From Virgibacillus salexigens (GTDB lineage Bacteria; Bacillota; Bacilli; Bacillales; Amphibacillaceae): 64,000 nt of DNA. The position numbers and the translations under genes are program-made. Positions within the stretch are counted from its first letter, which is position 1. Every line of letters starts with the position of its first letter. This document shows positions 37,540 through 46,591 of the stretch, piece by piece. The stretch lies in contig NZ_BNEO01000004.1 in the NCBI RefSeq assembly GCF_014905415.1, positions 124,001 to 188,000 on the forward strand, in the 5' to 3' direction. The notes beneath the pieces are model-generated. The model did not search any database and was not told where the DNA came from. It was given only the letters and a program-made list of their open reading frames with translations.

Positions 37540-37576
37540 CCTCAAAAGTTAGCGAACGTAACGCTAACTTTTGAGG
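37540..37576 (+). terminator. Terminator after fumC
   Basis: A perfect 15-bp stem (37540-37554 with 37562-37576), 7-base loop, then a T-rich tail. A further 11-bp inverted repeat (37656-37666 with 37680-37690) lies between here and the SASP gene. Confidence 0.75.
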
Positions 37577-37779
37577 TGTTTATTTATTTACGCTTGGATT
37601 TCGTTTGTTCCTCGAGTCTTACATAAGCGAAGTTTGAACACCGATAGTTTGAAAAATTGTTTTTATAAACAAACACTCCATAAAAACAATCCCTTTAGCT
37701 AACATCTACAATTTACCAGTTAAAACTTATGATAAGTTTTCGTAATCTGCTCACACTAGTAGTACAGGAGGTGATAATT

Positions 37780-37977
37780 ATGGCTAACAACAGTTCAAAC
37801 CAATTAGTCGTACCTGGAGTACAACAAGCTCTTGATCAAATGAAATACGAAATTGCTCAAGAATTTGGTGTTAACTTAGGTCCTGATTCAACTTCTCGTT
37901 CTAACGGGTCTGTTGGTGGAGAAATCACTAAAAGACTTGTTCAAACTGCACAACAACAACTAGGTCCAAAAGCTTAA
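37780..37977 (+). CDS. Alpha/beta-type small acid-soluble spore protein
   Basis: 65 residues. Both SASP signatures are visible: [13 protein letters not shown], where GPR protease cleaves, and [24 protein letters not shown] near the C-terminus. These proteins coat and protect spore DNA. The ATG at 37780 follows AGGAGGTG. CACACTA at 37752-37758 with TGATA 17 bases upstream is a weak match to a SigG promoter. Confidence 0.96.
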   Translation: MANNSSNQLVVPGVQQALDQMKYEIAQEFGVNLGPDSTSRSNGSVGGEITKRLVQTAQQQLGPKA

Positions 37978-37989
37978 TAATGATGGATA

Positions 37990-38017
37990 AGGGGAAAAGC
38001 TGATCAGCTTTTCCCCT
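37990..38017. terminator. Terminator between the SASP gene and msmX
   Basis: A perfect 28-base palindrome (AGGGGAAAAGCT arms around GATC) between convergent genes; short T-rich flanks. Confidence 0.8.
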
Positions 38018-38023
38018 CATTGT

Positions 38024-39121
38024 TTAACGTATGCGAAGTTCTGTTTCAATATCAAAAAAGTGGGCTTTATTCATATCAAATGCTAAATCGATGTTCTCGC
38101 CAACATTAATATCTGTACGAGAATCAATACGTGCAATAAAATCTTGTTCGTCTATTTTTGAATAGAGAAACGTTTCTGCTCCCATTAAATCAGCTACTTC
38201 AATTGCTGCAGTGATTTTGGTATTTGGTGAAGACTCGATGAATATAGGCTCATCATGAATATCCTCTGGTCTTATTCCTAATGTAATTTCTTTATCTTCA
38301 TAACCTTGTTCTCGTAATGTCTTCAGTTTACCTTCTGGAATAGCAATTTTCTTTTCTCCTATTTCAAAATTACTTCCATTTAACTTTCCAGTAAAAAAGT
38401 TCATTGATGGAGATCCAATAAAGCCTCCAACAAAGACATTGTCTGGATTATCATATACATCCTTTGGTGCCCCAATTTGTTGAATTACCCCATCTTTCAT
38501 TACAACAAGTCGTGTGGCCATTGTCATTGCTTCTGTCTGATCATGCGTAACGTAAATGGTAGTAGTTTGTAGGCGTTGATGAAGTTTTTGGATTTCTGCA
38601 CGCATCTGCACACGGAGTTTTGCATCCAAGTTTGATAATGGTTCATCCATTAGGAATACTTTTGCATCTCGAACGATGGCACGGCCAAGGGCTACACGTT
38701 GACGTTGTCCGCCTGAAAGCGCTTTAGGTTTACGGTCCAAGTAAGCCTCTAGGCCAAGAATATTAGCAGCATTTTTAACACGTTGTTCAATTTCATCCTT
38801 CTTAAATTTACGTAGTTTCAAACCGAATGCCATATTATCGTATACATTCATGTGTGGATACAAGGCATAGTTTTGGAAAACCATTGCAATATCCCGGTCC
38901 TTTGGAGCTACATCATTCATTTTTTTGTCATCGATATGCAATTCCCCATCAGTGATCTCTTCAAGACCGGCGATCATACGTAATGTAGTCGACTTACCAC
39001 ATCCAGAAGGACCAACGAAAACAATAAATTCTTTATCTTGGATATGTAAGTTAAAGTCATCTACCGCCGTTGTTTTTTTATCATAGGATTTTTGAATATG
39101 CTCCATACGTAATTCTGCCAT
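38024..39121 (-). CDS. msmX: Multi-sugar ABC importer ATPase MsmX
   Basis: 365 residues, the length of MsmX/UgpC ATPases. Walker [10 protein letters not shown] at about 37-45, signature LSGGQRQR near 135, Walker [14 protein letters not shown]-loop YVTHDQTEA, and a C-terminal TOBE/regulatory domain with [11 protein letters not shown]. MsmX energises several carbohydrate importers in trans, which fits the lack of permease genes nearby. A PucR-type regulator gene is adjacent, as in B. subtilis (yxkF). Confidence 0.92.
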   Translation of the reverse strand: MAELRMEHIQKSYDKKTTAVDDFNLHIQDKEFIVFVGPSGCGKSTTLRMIAGLEEITDGELHIDDKKMNDVAPKDRDIAMVFQNYALYPHMNVYDNMAFGLKLRKFKKDEIEQRVKNAANILGLEAYLDRKPKALSGGQRQRVALGRAIVRDAKVFLMDEPLSNLDAKLRVQMRAEIQKLHQRLQTTTIYVTHDQTEAMTMATRLVVMKDGVIQQIGAPKDVYDNPDNVFVGGFIGSPSMNFFTGKLNGSNFEIGEKKIAIPEGKLKTLREQGYEDKEITLGIRPEDIHDEPIFIESSPNTKITAAIEVADLMGAETFLYSKIDEQDFIARIDSRTDINVGENIDLAFDMNKAHFFDIETELRIR

Positions 39122-39212
39122 TTTCTATTCCCCCAATTTGTAAGCGTTTGATTAATTATAGTATAAAAAAAGATTGGGTTGATCGAAACGGTAAACATGC
39201 ACAAATATTCAA

Positions 39213-40109
39213 TTAGTCTTTGTGCATATTTGCTAGAAGTGCCAAATAGACTGTGACAGCTTGATGAAATTGGCGAATATCAATTCCTGTCTTTTCAATA
39301 AACTTATCTAAGCGATATTGGAGACTATTACGATGCATATATAATTCCTTTGCAGTAACAGAAACATTGAGATTGCATTTCAAAAACATTTGAATGGTTT
39401 GTAATAGTTCTGTATCAGCTGTGAATTCTTGTAGTATCGTATTTGCTAATTCGTTTCGAAAGGGAGAACCCACTTGCTCAAGTAAAATGTAAGGAATTGC
39501 CTCTTGATAATTCGTTACTGGCTTATCGGAATAGGTTAAAGCTATCGGGGCATACCGAAACATCGTTAAGTATTGAGATTTTGCCTCTTGATATTGATTT
39601 AAATAAGGTCCAACAAAAAAATGAATATTCACATAAAGATCGCTCATGATCACATCTATGATTTGTTCGTAAGGGATATTTTCACCCGTAATGGAGGATT
39701 GCTCTTCAATAAGTATTCCTTCCTGTTCATTCTCCCATAATATAGGGATTTTATAATTGAACAAGGCTTGAATTGACTCTTTAAAGGTAATTGGTTCAAT
39801 TTGTTGTTCGTTCATCGAAAAATAAACGAATCGAAAAGGGGAAGAAGCTGTTTGATGTGTCATGGAAGAGGTTTGGTCAATGACTTCTTTCCACTGCAAC
39901 TCTTTATCAGAGGGCACCGGTATTTGCGCATGATATGGAGTCATAAATGTTTCCAATAATGCGGTATCTCTATTTGTTAATTCATTTTTTGAAATACCTA
40001 TTTTAATCCCATTATCTGTGATATACCATTTATACATTTGCTGTGGGAGCTTGATTTTATCATCGTTTACTATAAGTGATGGAAATATTTTTTTTAGTTG
40101 ATGTAGCAT
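39213..40109 (-). CDS. yxkF: PucR/CdaR-type transcriptional regulator (YxkF-like)
   Basis: 298 residues. The C-terminal helix-turn-helix (FLKCNLNVSVTAKELYMHRNSLQYRLDKFIEKTGIDIRQF) is the PucR-type DNA-binding domain; the N-terminal 230 residues are a variable sensory region. The ATG at 40109 follows AGAGGTT. It lies 5' of msmX on the same strand, as yxkF does in B. subtilis, so regulation of sugar uptake is plausible but unproven. Confidence 0.82.
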   Translation of the reverse strand: MLHQLKKIFPSLIVNDDKIKLPQQMYKWYITDNGIKIGISKNELTNRDTALLETFMTPYHAQIPVPSDKELQWKEVIDQTSSMTHQTASSPFRFVYFSMNEQQIEPITFKESIQALFNYKIPILWENEQEGILIEEQSSITGENIPYEQIIDVIMSDLYVNIHFFVGPYLNQYQEAKSQYLTMFRYAPIALTYSDKPVTNYQEAIPYILLEQVGSPFRNELANTILQEFTADTELLQTIQMFLKCNLNVSVTAKELYMHRNSLQYRLDKFIEKTGIDIRQFHQAVTVYLALLANMHKD

Positions 40110-40269
40110 CTGCAAAACCTCTTTTTTAAAAGTTCTTTTTTTAATTATAGCAATCCTGGTTAATGAAAAAAATAATATATTCAAAAACATGACAATCTCG
40201 AATCGCTATACACAATTCCCATCGTTTGATATAGTAAATGGGAGTAAGAAATACGAAGGAGGATAAATC

Positions 40270-40641
40270 GTGCCTAACATTTATGATAGTGCTTATGATT
40301 TAGAAAAAGCGATTCGCGAGAGTGAAGAATTTAAAAACTTGAAAACTGCCTATGATGCGGTAATGAATGATCCATCTGCAAAACAGATGTTTGATAATTT
40401 CCGAGATACACAAATGGCTTTGCAAGAAAAACAAATGCAAGGACAAGAAATCACAGAAGAAGAGGTAACTAAGGCTAGACAAGTTGTAGAACTTGTACAA
40501 CAGCATGGAGATATCTCTAAATTGATGGAAGAAGAGCAACGCTTAAATGTTGTGATCAATGATGTGAGCCGTATTATTACAAAACCATTAGAAGAGCTTT
40601 ATGGTACACAGGAAGAACAAAATAGCCAAGCAACTGAATAG
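40270..40641 (+). CDS. yheA: YheA-like UPF0342 protein
   Basis: 123 residues, helical. The N-terminus NIYDSAYDLEKAIRESEEF and KMLEE-type C-terminal helix (LEELYG) match YheA, which belongs to the YlbF/YmcA-related helical-hairpin family. GTG start with GAAGGAGG upstream. Function unclear; relatives affect mRNA processing and ComK/Spo0A pathways. Confidence 0.88.
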   Translation: MPNIYDSAYDLEKAIRESEEFKNLKTAYDAVMNDPSAKQMFDNFRDTQMALQEKQMQGQEITEEEVTKARQVVELVQQHGDISKLMEEEQRLNVVINDVSRIITKPLEELYGTQEEQNSQATE

Positions 40642-40654
40642 ATAAAAGAAGAAC

Positions 40655-40695
40655 AGCTTGTAGACAAATTATTAAAATTTTCTACAAGCTTTTTT
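40655..40695 (+). terminator. Terminator after yheA
   Basis: AGCTTGTAGA / TCTACAAGCT with a 16-base loop, followed by six Ts. Confidence 0.8.
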
Positions 40696-40788
40696 GTCTT
40701 TATTATACTATTTAATATAGTTAAGCTTCATAAGCTGTTATTGGATAGTCGAAGGTTAGCATATGGGTATGTAGGTCTGTAAATAATT

Positions 40789-41241
40789 CTAGTCCTTCTT
40801 TACCTTGTTTAATTCTTCAGTCATTTGTTCAACTAATTCAGGTCTCCCATGAAACTGAGCCGGAGTATTTTGAAAGAGCTCAATATGCCAATCACTATTT
40901 ACTTTAGATACGACCATCGTTTGGTGGGCATTTAAATTGGGTTCAATATCTTCTTCTCCTGGTGGGATCATCCCTGCAATAGCATGTAGAATAGCAGCAT
41001 GGTTTCCTATTGGACGTATATTTTTAATTTTAGTTACAAAAGGAGCAGTTGGATGATTTTCAAAGATAGGTTTTACATGTGCTATGATTTCTGTTTTTCC
41101 AATTACCTTGCTCCCATCAAATCCAATTTGAACTCCCTGTTCTGCGAACGATTCAGCCATTCTTGAAGCGTCGCGGTTATTCCAAGCTTTTATTAATTCT
41201 TGATAAACTTCCTGAACTTCATCGTATAAAGAAGTATCCAT
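40789..41241 (-). CDS. SgcJ/EcaC-like NTF2-fold protein
   Basis: 150 residues with the cone-shaped NTF2/SnoaL fold pattern: EVYQELIKAWNNRDASRMAESFAEQGVQIGFDG, then I-x-H-x-K-P and HIELFQNTPAQFHGRPE at the end. Members are small enzymes or ligand binders of mostly unknown role. No signal peptide. TTAGGAGGAATT precedes the ATG. Confidence 0.8.
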   Translation of the reverse strand: MDTSLYDEVQEVYQELIKAWNNRDASRMAESFAEQGVQIGFDGSKVIGKTEIIAHVKPIFENHPTAPFVTKIKNIRPIGNHAAILHAIAGMIPPGEEDIEPNLNAHQTMVVSKVNSDWHIELFQNTPAQFHGRPELVEQMTEELNKVKKD

Positions 41242-41627
41242 ATTTTAATTCCTCCTAAAACAGATATATCATTAATTTTAATTAAAACTTATCCCACAGC
41301 AAAGCGTGTATGTTTGTAACCAAGTTTTTTTTGGCTTTAGGGAACGGATAATGAATAGTATGATTAGCCATTTCAATTTTTTTGTTACACCAGATTATGA
41401 TATAGAGTAGGCTGAAACAAAAGATAAAGGTTATTAATGGCTGAATTTTTTCATGAATCTCCATTATAACTGCATTGTATCAAACGCAAGTATAACCTAA
41501 CCGGAAGTGAATAAATAGTTTACCTATAATAGCAGATCTTCATTTTAACCTTATTGTTATATAGGCAGGAGAATGTTTCACTCATCTCGAAATTTATATA
41601 CAGTTTAAAAAAGAAGGGGAGAGGATT
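41242..41627. other. Intergenic stretch, no supported gene
   Basis: A+T-rich gap between the NTF2-like gene and the enoyl-CoA hydratase gene. A 60-codon minus-strand frame (41282-41464) with a hydrophobic start is present but has no ribosome binding site. I see no clear terminator or structured RNA. Confidence 0.4.
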
Positions 41628-42401
41628 ATGGGCCATACACTCATTTATGAAAGCAAGGACCGTGTATCATATATACATTTTAATCGTGCTGACCGTTATA
41701 ATGCTATGAATAAAGAAATGCTGGAAGAATTATTACAAACGATTGAAAAAGTAGAACAAAGTGAAGATGCAATTGTCATTTTGTCTGGAGAAGGAAATGC
41801 TTTTAGTGCTGGTGGAGATATTTCGATGATGAAAGATTCTGCTACAAAAGAGAACTTTAATGAAATAATGGATATCATAGGCAAGGTAGCTTTAAAGCTA
41901 TATACGCTTAACAAAATTGTGATTTCAGCTATTCACGGTTCAGCTGCAGGACTGGGATTAAGCATTGCTTTAACAGCAGATTTTGTGATTGCCCAAGAAG
42001 ATGCAAAACTAGGAATGCTATTTATTGGAATTGGGCTTGCTCCAGATGGTGGAGGACATTTTCTACTAAAAGAACGGCTCGGAACACAGCAAGCAAAACA
42101 ATTTATTTGGGGACGTAAACAGGTAGATGGTGTAAAGGCTAAAAAAATGGGGCTTGTTGATATTGTTACGGAGGAACGAGTATTGACGCATGCTATAAAG
42201 CTTGCGAATCAACTACTGTCTACCCCGCTAGCTGCTATGCTGGCGACGAAAAGCATCTACCATTCCAGGCAAAAGGATGAATTGAAATATTATATTGAAG
42301 AAGAAAAGCAAGCGCAGTGGAGCTTAAAGAATACAGAAGATCATCAAGAAGGTGTACAGGCTTTTTTAGATAAAAGAGAACCTGTATTTCAAGGAAAATA
42401 A
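41628..42401 (+). CDS. yhaR: Enoyl-CoA hydratase/isomerase family protein (YhaR-like)
   Basis: 257 residues, crotonase fold. Oxyanion-hole segments: NAFSAGGDISMM and AIHGSAAGLGLSIALTADFV; GLAPDGGGHFLLKERLG follows. Glu at the first catalytic position appears replaced (AAGLGLS), so the precise reaction (hydratase versus isomerase) is uncertain. Opens the block matching the B. subtilis yhaR-yhaA order. GAAGGGGAGAGG lies upstream. Confidence 0.85.
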   Translation: MGHTLIYESKDRVSYIHFNRADRYNAMNKEMLEELLQTIEKVEQSEDAIVILSGEGNAFSAGGDISMMKDSATKENFNEIMDIIGKVALKLYTLNKIVISAIHGSAAGLGLSIALTADFVIAQEDAKLGMLFIGIGLAPDGGGHFLLKERLGTQQAKQFIWGRKQVDGVKAKKMGLVDIVTEERVLTHAIKLANQLLSTPLAAMLATKSIYHSRQKDELKYYIEEEKQAQWSLKNTEDHQEGVQAFLDKREPVFQGK

Positions 42402-42666
42402 GTAAATCTAAAGCCGGTTAACCATTTTTCTGTCTATTTTAAAACCTGAAACAGGTATGCTTCTACGAGAACGGTTTCAGTAATTTCCGTTAAATAAGAC
42501 TCGAGTTGCTTCGTAGGAATTATGTCTATTTCATTTGCTTGGTAGGATTGGTTAACCGGTCAATGGAATTCATTTCTTCTGTAATTATCGGATAAGCAAG
42601 TAATCTACATATGGTTTGTTACAGTCTTTTGAAGGAATTACTCCTGCAAAAGGGGAGGTATTCATA

Positions 42667-42852
42667 TCATCTATGAAAAAGAACTAGCTTAGCTTCCGGT
42701 GATACACATCGATGCGTGTGTTCTAAGTAGCCTTCCGCTTCTAGCTTGGTTGTTCCCAATTGCTTTGCTTCTTCATCATTTGCAGCATTAATTGTTTCAT
42801 CTAAGAGCTTTTTTCCAGATGGATCAAAAACGGTAAGTGTGTAATTTCTCAT
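42667..42852 (-). CDS. yhzD: YhzD-like small protein
   Basis: 61 residues, start MRNYTLTVFDPSGKKLLDETI, end THRCVSPEAKLVLFHR, a compact soluble protein matching YhzD as I recall it from the same position in Bacillus. AAGGAGGAG precedes the ATG. Unknown function. The 265-bp gap upstream of its 3' end holds no other clear feature. Confidence 0.8.
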   Translation of the reverse strand: MRNYTLTVFDPSGKKLLDETINAANDEEAKQLGTTKLEAEGYLEHTHRCVSPEAKLVLFHR

Positions 42853-43036
42853 ATATTACGCTCCTCCTTGAAGTGAATTCAATACTATATATATTCGACA
42901 TATAATAACAAAAACCTTCCTAATCAAATGGTTATATTCTGTTTCTTTCGCAGCACGTTAAGCTGGGGAAAAGAAAGAATGTACGAAACATGATTCCAAT
43001 CATTTACGTACTACAAATAGAAAAGGGGGAGAGACC

Positions 43037-43933
43037 ATGCTTAAATTGACTAATGTAACAAAACAGTTTGGAAATCATACCGCAGTAGATCATCTTTCAT
43101 TAGAGATCCCTGAAAAAGAAATGTATGGTTTTCTTGGAGGAAATGGAGCAGGTAAAACAACAACCTTTCGTATGATATTAGGGCTGTTGGATAGCACAAC
43201 TGGTGACATTTCATGGAATGGACAATCCATTCATTATGATAAAAGTCACTTAATTGGCTATTTACCTGAAGAAAGGGGGTTGTATCCAAAGTTAACAGTT
43301 AAAGAACAGATTGTCTATCTTGGAAAACTTCGTGGTATGAAGAAAGCGGAGATTATAAAAGAGCTAAATAGCTGGTTAGACCGTTTTAAAGTTCCAGAAT
43401 ACTTGAACAAGAAGGTAGAAGAGTTATCGAAAGGGAATCAGCAGAAAATACAATTTATCTCAGCTGTTATTCACCAACCGAAATTATTAATTCTAGATGA
43501 ACCATTTTCTGGACTTGACCCAGTTAATGTAGAAATGCTTAAAGAAGCTGTTGTTGATTTGAAAGAGTATGGAACATCAATTGTATTTTCTTCTCACCGC
43601 ATGGAACATGTGGAAGAACTATGTGAACATCTTTGCATATTGCAAAAGGGGAAACAAGTTGTGCAGGGTTCATTACAGGACATCAAGCGTTCCTATGGCA
43701 AGAAAAATCTAATTGTGCATGCTGCATTTCCATTAGAATTTTTGGAACGCCTTCCTGGTGTTGTAGGGTTTCGTAAGACAACAGAGGGGTGCCGCCTAGA
43801 AATTGAAAATGAGGATGTATCACAGCTGGTTTTTCAGGAATTACAGAATAAAGGCTTTATCCGCAAATTCGAACTAGAAGAACCGTCTCTTAATGATATC
43901 TTTATTGCGAAGGTAGGTGCTTCGTATGAATAA
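43037..43933 (+). CDS. yhaQ: ABC exporter ATPase YhaQ (NatA-like)
   Basis: 298 residues. Walker A GGNGAGKTT near 35-43, signature LSKGNQQK, Walker B LLILDEPFSGLD, H-loop SSHRMEH, and a C-terminal DUF4162-type domain of about 80 residues. Pairs with YhaP; the reading frames overlap by 8 bp. NatAB-like systems export Na+ or drugs; the substrate is not known here. AAAGGGGGAG lies before the ATG. Confidence 0.9.
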   Translation: MLKLTNVTKQFGNHTAVDHLSLEIPEKEMYGFLGGNGAGKTTTFRMILGLLDSTTGDISWNGQSIHYDKSHLIGYLPEERGLYPKLTVKEQIVYLGKLRGMKKAEIIKELNSWLDRFKVPEYLNKKVEELSKGNQQKIQFISAVIHQPKLLILDEPFSGLDPVNVEMLKEAVVDLKEYGTSIVFSSHRMEHVEELCEHLCILQKGKQVVQGSLQDIKRSYGKKNLIVHAAFPLEFLERLPGVVGFRKTTEGCRLEIENEDVSQLVFQELQNKGFIRKFELEEPSLNDIFIAKVGASYE

Positions 43934-45176
43934 GTTCTGGATTATTCTTGGGCATACATTTATGACTCGAATCAAGACGAAATCATTTATTATTAGTACA
44001 GTTATTACACTATTATTAATTGTAGGGCTGGTTAATATACAATCAATTATAGAAACTTTTTCCAGTAAAGAAGATGATGAGGTAGCTGTAATTGATTATT
44101 CGAACGAATTATATGATCCTTTATCGCAAAGCATGAACCAGTCAAGTGAAGAAGTGAAATTAAGTGAATATGATGGTTCGGAAGAAGAGGCAAAACAAGC
44201 TGTTAAAGATGAAACATATCAGGCGCTGATTGTGTTAGACATGAATGAACAGCAATTACCAGAGGCTATTTATTATGCAAATAATATTTCTGAAATAGGC
44301 AATCAAGCAGCCATTCAGCAGCATATCCAACAACTGAAAGTTACATATGCGACAACTCAGGCTGATATTGATACTGAAACCTTAGCAAACATTAATGCAC
44401 CAGTACAATTTGAAACCGTTGCATTGGATAAATCAGCAAAAACAAGTGATGAGTTAAATCAAGCCCGAGGCATTGTATATATCATGCTATTCCTACTATA
44501 TATGGCTGTAATTACCTATGGAAATATGATCGCAACAGATGTCGCGACGGAGAAGTCATCACGTGTGATGGAAATATTGGTTTCAAGTGCTTCTCCAGTA
44601 ACCCATATGTTTGCAAAAATTATCGGTACTGCATTTGTCGGATTAACACAAATCAGTCTGTTTTTAATCGTAGGGTATACATTAATTACCACAAAACAGG
44701 ATGAACTGACAGAAGGGATATTCTCTACCTTTGGAATTGGTGACACTTCCGTTTCTGTTTACATTTATGCCATTGTGTTCTTTATCCTAGGCTACTTATT
44801 ATATGCTACCCTTGCGGCTATGTTAGGTTCATTAGTAAGTCGAATTGAAGATGTACAGCAATTAATTATGCCGATGATATTTCTTGTTATGATTGCCTTT
44901 TTCATTGCAATATTTGGATTAAGTGTACCTGAATCCAATCTTGTTAAAATCACTTCATTTATACCTTTTTTTGCTCCAATGATTATGTTCTTACGTGTAG
45001 GTATGTTAGATATTCCTGTGTGGGAAATTGCTCTATCTATCGGTATTTTAGTAGCTACAATCACTTTATTGGCTATTGTAGGAGCTAGAGTTTATAAAGG
45101 CGGCGTATTAATGTATGGCAAGTCTAACTCGTTGAAAGATTTTAAAAAGGCACTCGCTTTATCAAAGAAGGAATAA
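43926..45176 (+). CDS. yhaP: ABC exporter permease YhaP (NatB-like)
   Basis: 416 residues: one N-terminal helix, an extracytoplasmic domain of about 150 residues, then five or six helices with MLFLLYMAVITYGNMIATDVATEKSSRVMEIL, typical of NatB/ABC-2 permeases. The ATG at 43926 follows AGGTG and overlaps yhaQ. Confidence 0.9.
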   Translation: MNKFWIILGHTFMTRIKTKSFIISTVITLLLIVGLVNIQSIIETFSSKEDDEVAVIDYSNELYDPLSQSMNQSSEEVKLSEYDGSEEEAKQAVKDETYQALIVLDMNEQQLPEAIYYANNISEIGNQAAIQQHIQQLKVTYATTQADIDTETLANINAPVQFETVALDKSAKTSDELNQARGIVYIMLFLLYMAVITYGNMIATDVATEKSSRVMEILVSSASPVTHMFAKIIGTAFVGLTQISLFLIVGYTLITTKQDELTEGIFSTFGIGDTSVSVYIYAIVFFILGYLLYATLAAMLGSLVSRIEDVQQLIMPMIFLVMIAFFIAIFGLSVPESNLVKITSFIPFFAPMIMFLRVGMLDIPVWEIALSIGILVATITLLAIVGARVYKGGVLMYGKSNSLKDFKKALALSKKE

Positions 45177-45206
45177 GAGTGCAGTATGGTATTAAGCTAC
45201 ATGGAT

Positions 45207-45246
45207 AGGACGTAGGAAAACATTCTGTTTTCTACGTCCTTTTTTA
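45207..45246 (+). terminator. Terminator after yhaP
   Basis: AGGACGTAG(g)AAAAC / GTTTTCTACGTCCT, 14 bp with one bulged G, followed by six Ts. Confidence 0.88.
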
Positions 45247-45355
45247 TGAAGAGCTTTATGTTAATGCAGAAACAGATCCAATAGTGGCCCCAGGCGTACG
45301 AACGTGCATTCTGTCATGGGGTTTGATAAAATAATGGGAGATGGAGGTGTGGTTA

Positions 45356-46582
45356 TTGTTAAAACAAGTATCATTTATCCATGCAGCAGATTTGCATTTG
45401 GACAGCCCTTTTAAAGGATTATCTCAAACACCAAGCAACTTATTTAAGATGATACGAGAAAGTACATTTTCCGCATTGGATGAATTAGTGCAAACAGCAA
45501 TTCATCATCAGGTTGATTTTGTTTTACTGGTGGGAGATCTATTTGATAATGAAAAACAAAGTATTAAAGCACAAATACGATTAAAGCAGGCTTTTGAATT
45601 GCTTCAACAACATCAAATACTTGTTTATTTATCCTATGGTAACCATGATTACATAAAAGGGAATAAGCATCCAGTAACGTATCCAGATAATGTTACCATC
45701 TTTTCCCAAGACACGGTTGATTCAATCGTCTATGAAAAAAATGGTGAAGCCATGGCAGCTATATATGGTTTTAGCTATGTAAATCGAAGTGTACATGCAA
45801 ATAAAACATCGGAATACGAAAAACAGAACGAATCGATTCCATTTCATATTGCGATGCTCCATGGTAGTGTGCAAAGTAATACAGATCATGATGTATATGC
45901 TCCATTTCAAGTACGGGATTTATCAAGAAAGGACTTTGATTATTGGGCACTAGGACATATTCATCAGCGAGAAATTTTAAAGGAAGATCCACCTATTGTA
46001 TATCCAGGAAATACCCAAGGGCGTCATCGAAAAGAAACTGGAGCTAAAGGCTGTTACCATGTTGTATTGTCACATGCAAAAGCAGAGCTGTCTTTTATTC
46101 CACTTCAAGCATTCCAAATAAATTCGCTAACGATAAATGTGTCAGAATGTAAATCAGTATTAGAAATAGAACAAAAGATCTTAGATGAACTGACAAAGCA
46201 ATCATTTTCTGTGCCTCAATTAATCGATATTCACTTGGAAGGTACAGGTAACCAGGTAGTAGAGTGGGATAAAGAAGGCAGAATAGAAGAAGTAATAGAT
46301 TTAATTAATGAATCATGTATACAGAAGGATCATTGGATATATCTATTTCGTTATTCTATCCACTTGAAAACTACTACGATAAACCCTGAATGGTATAAAG
46401 GGGAACATTTCATTAGTGAATTATTACATGAAGCAGATAACCAAACCATTTCATCGCTTGTAACAGAACTATATCAGCAAAAGCGAGCTAGAAGGTTTAT
46501 CGAACGTTTAACAGATGAACAGGAACAACAGATAAAAAGAGAAGCAAAAGAATTATTGATTCATGAGTTTTTTAAGGAATGA
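45356..46582 (+). CDS. yhaO: Metallophosphoesterase/exonuclease YhaO (SbcD-like)
   Basis: 408 residues. Calcineurin-like metal motifs: HAADLHLDSPF, VGDLFDN, YGNHDYI, LHGSV and ALGHIHQR. The TTG at 45356 has GGAGGTG 6 bases upstream; the ATG at 45341 overlaps that site and is unlikely. Together with YhaN it resembles the SbcCD/Mre11-Rad50 nuclease pair acting on DNA ends. Confidence 0.9.
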   Translation: MLKQVSFIHAADLHLDSPFKGLSQTPSNLFKMIRESTFSALDELVQTAIHHQVDFVLLVGDLFDNEKQSIKAQIRLKQAFELLQQHQILVYLSYGNHDYIKGNKHPVTYPDNVTIFSQDTVDSIVYEKNGEAMAAIYGFSYVNRSVHANKTSEYEKQNESIPFHIAMLHGSVQSNTDHDVYAPFQVRDLSRKDFDYWALGHIHQREILKEDPPIVYPGNTQGRHRKETGAKGCYHVVLSHAKAELSFIPLQAFQINSLTINVSECKSVLEIEQKILDELTKQSFSVPQLIDIHLEGTGNQVVEWDKEGRIEEVIDLINESCIQKDHWIYLFRYSIHLKTTTINPEWYKGEHFISELLHEADNQTISSLVTELYQQKRARRFIERLTDEQEQQIKREAKELLIHEFFKE

Positions 46583-46591
46583 GGGTAACCG

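Noticed and set aside
37656-37690. 11-bp inverted repeat before the SASP gene as an operator
   Set aside because: A+T-rich and unsupported by position relative to a promoter; could be chance.
41282-41464. 60-codon minus-strand ORF with a hydrophobic N-terminus
   Set aside because: No Shine-Dalgarno sequence before the ATG and no family resemblance; kept only as a note in the intergenic entry.
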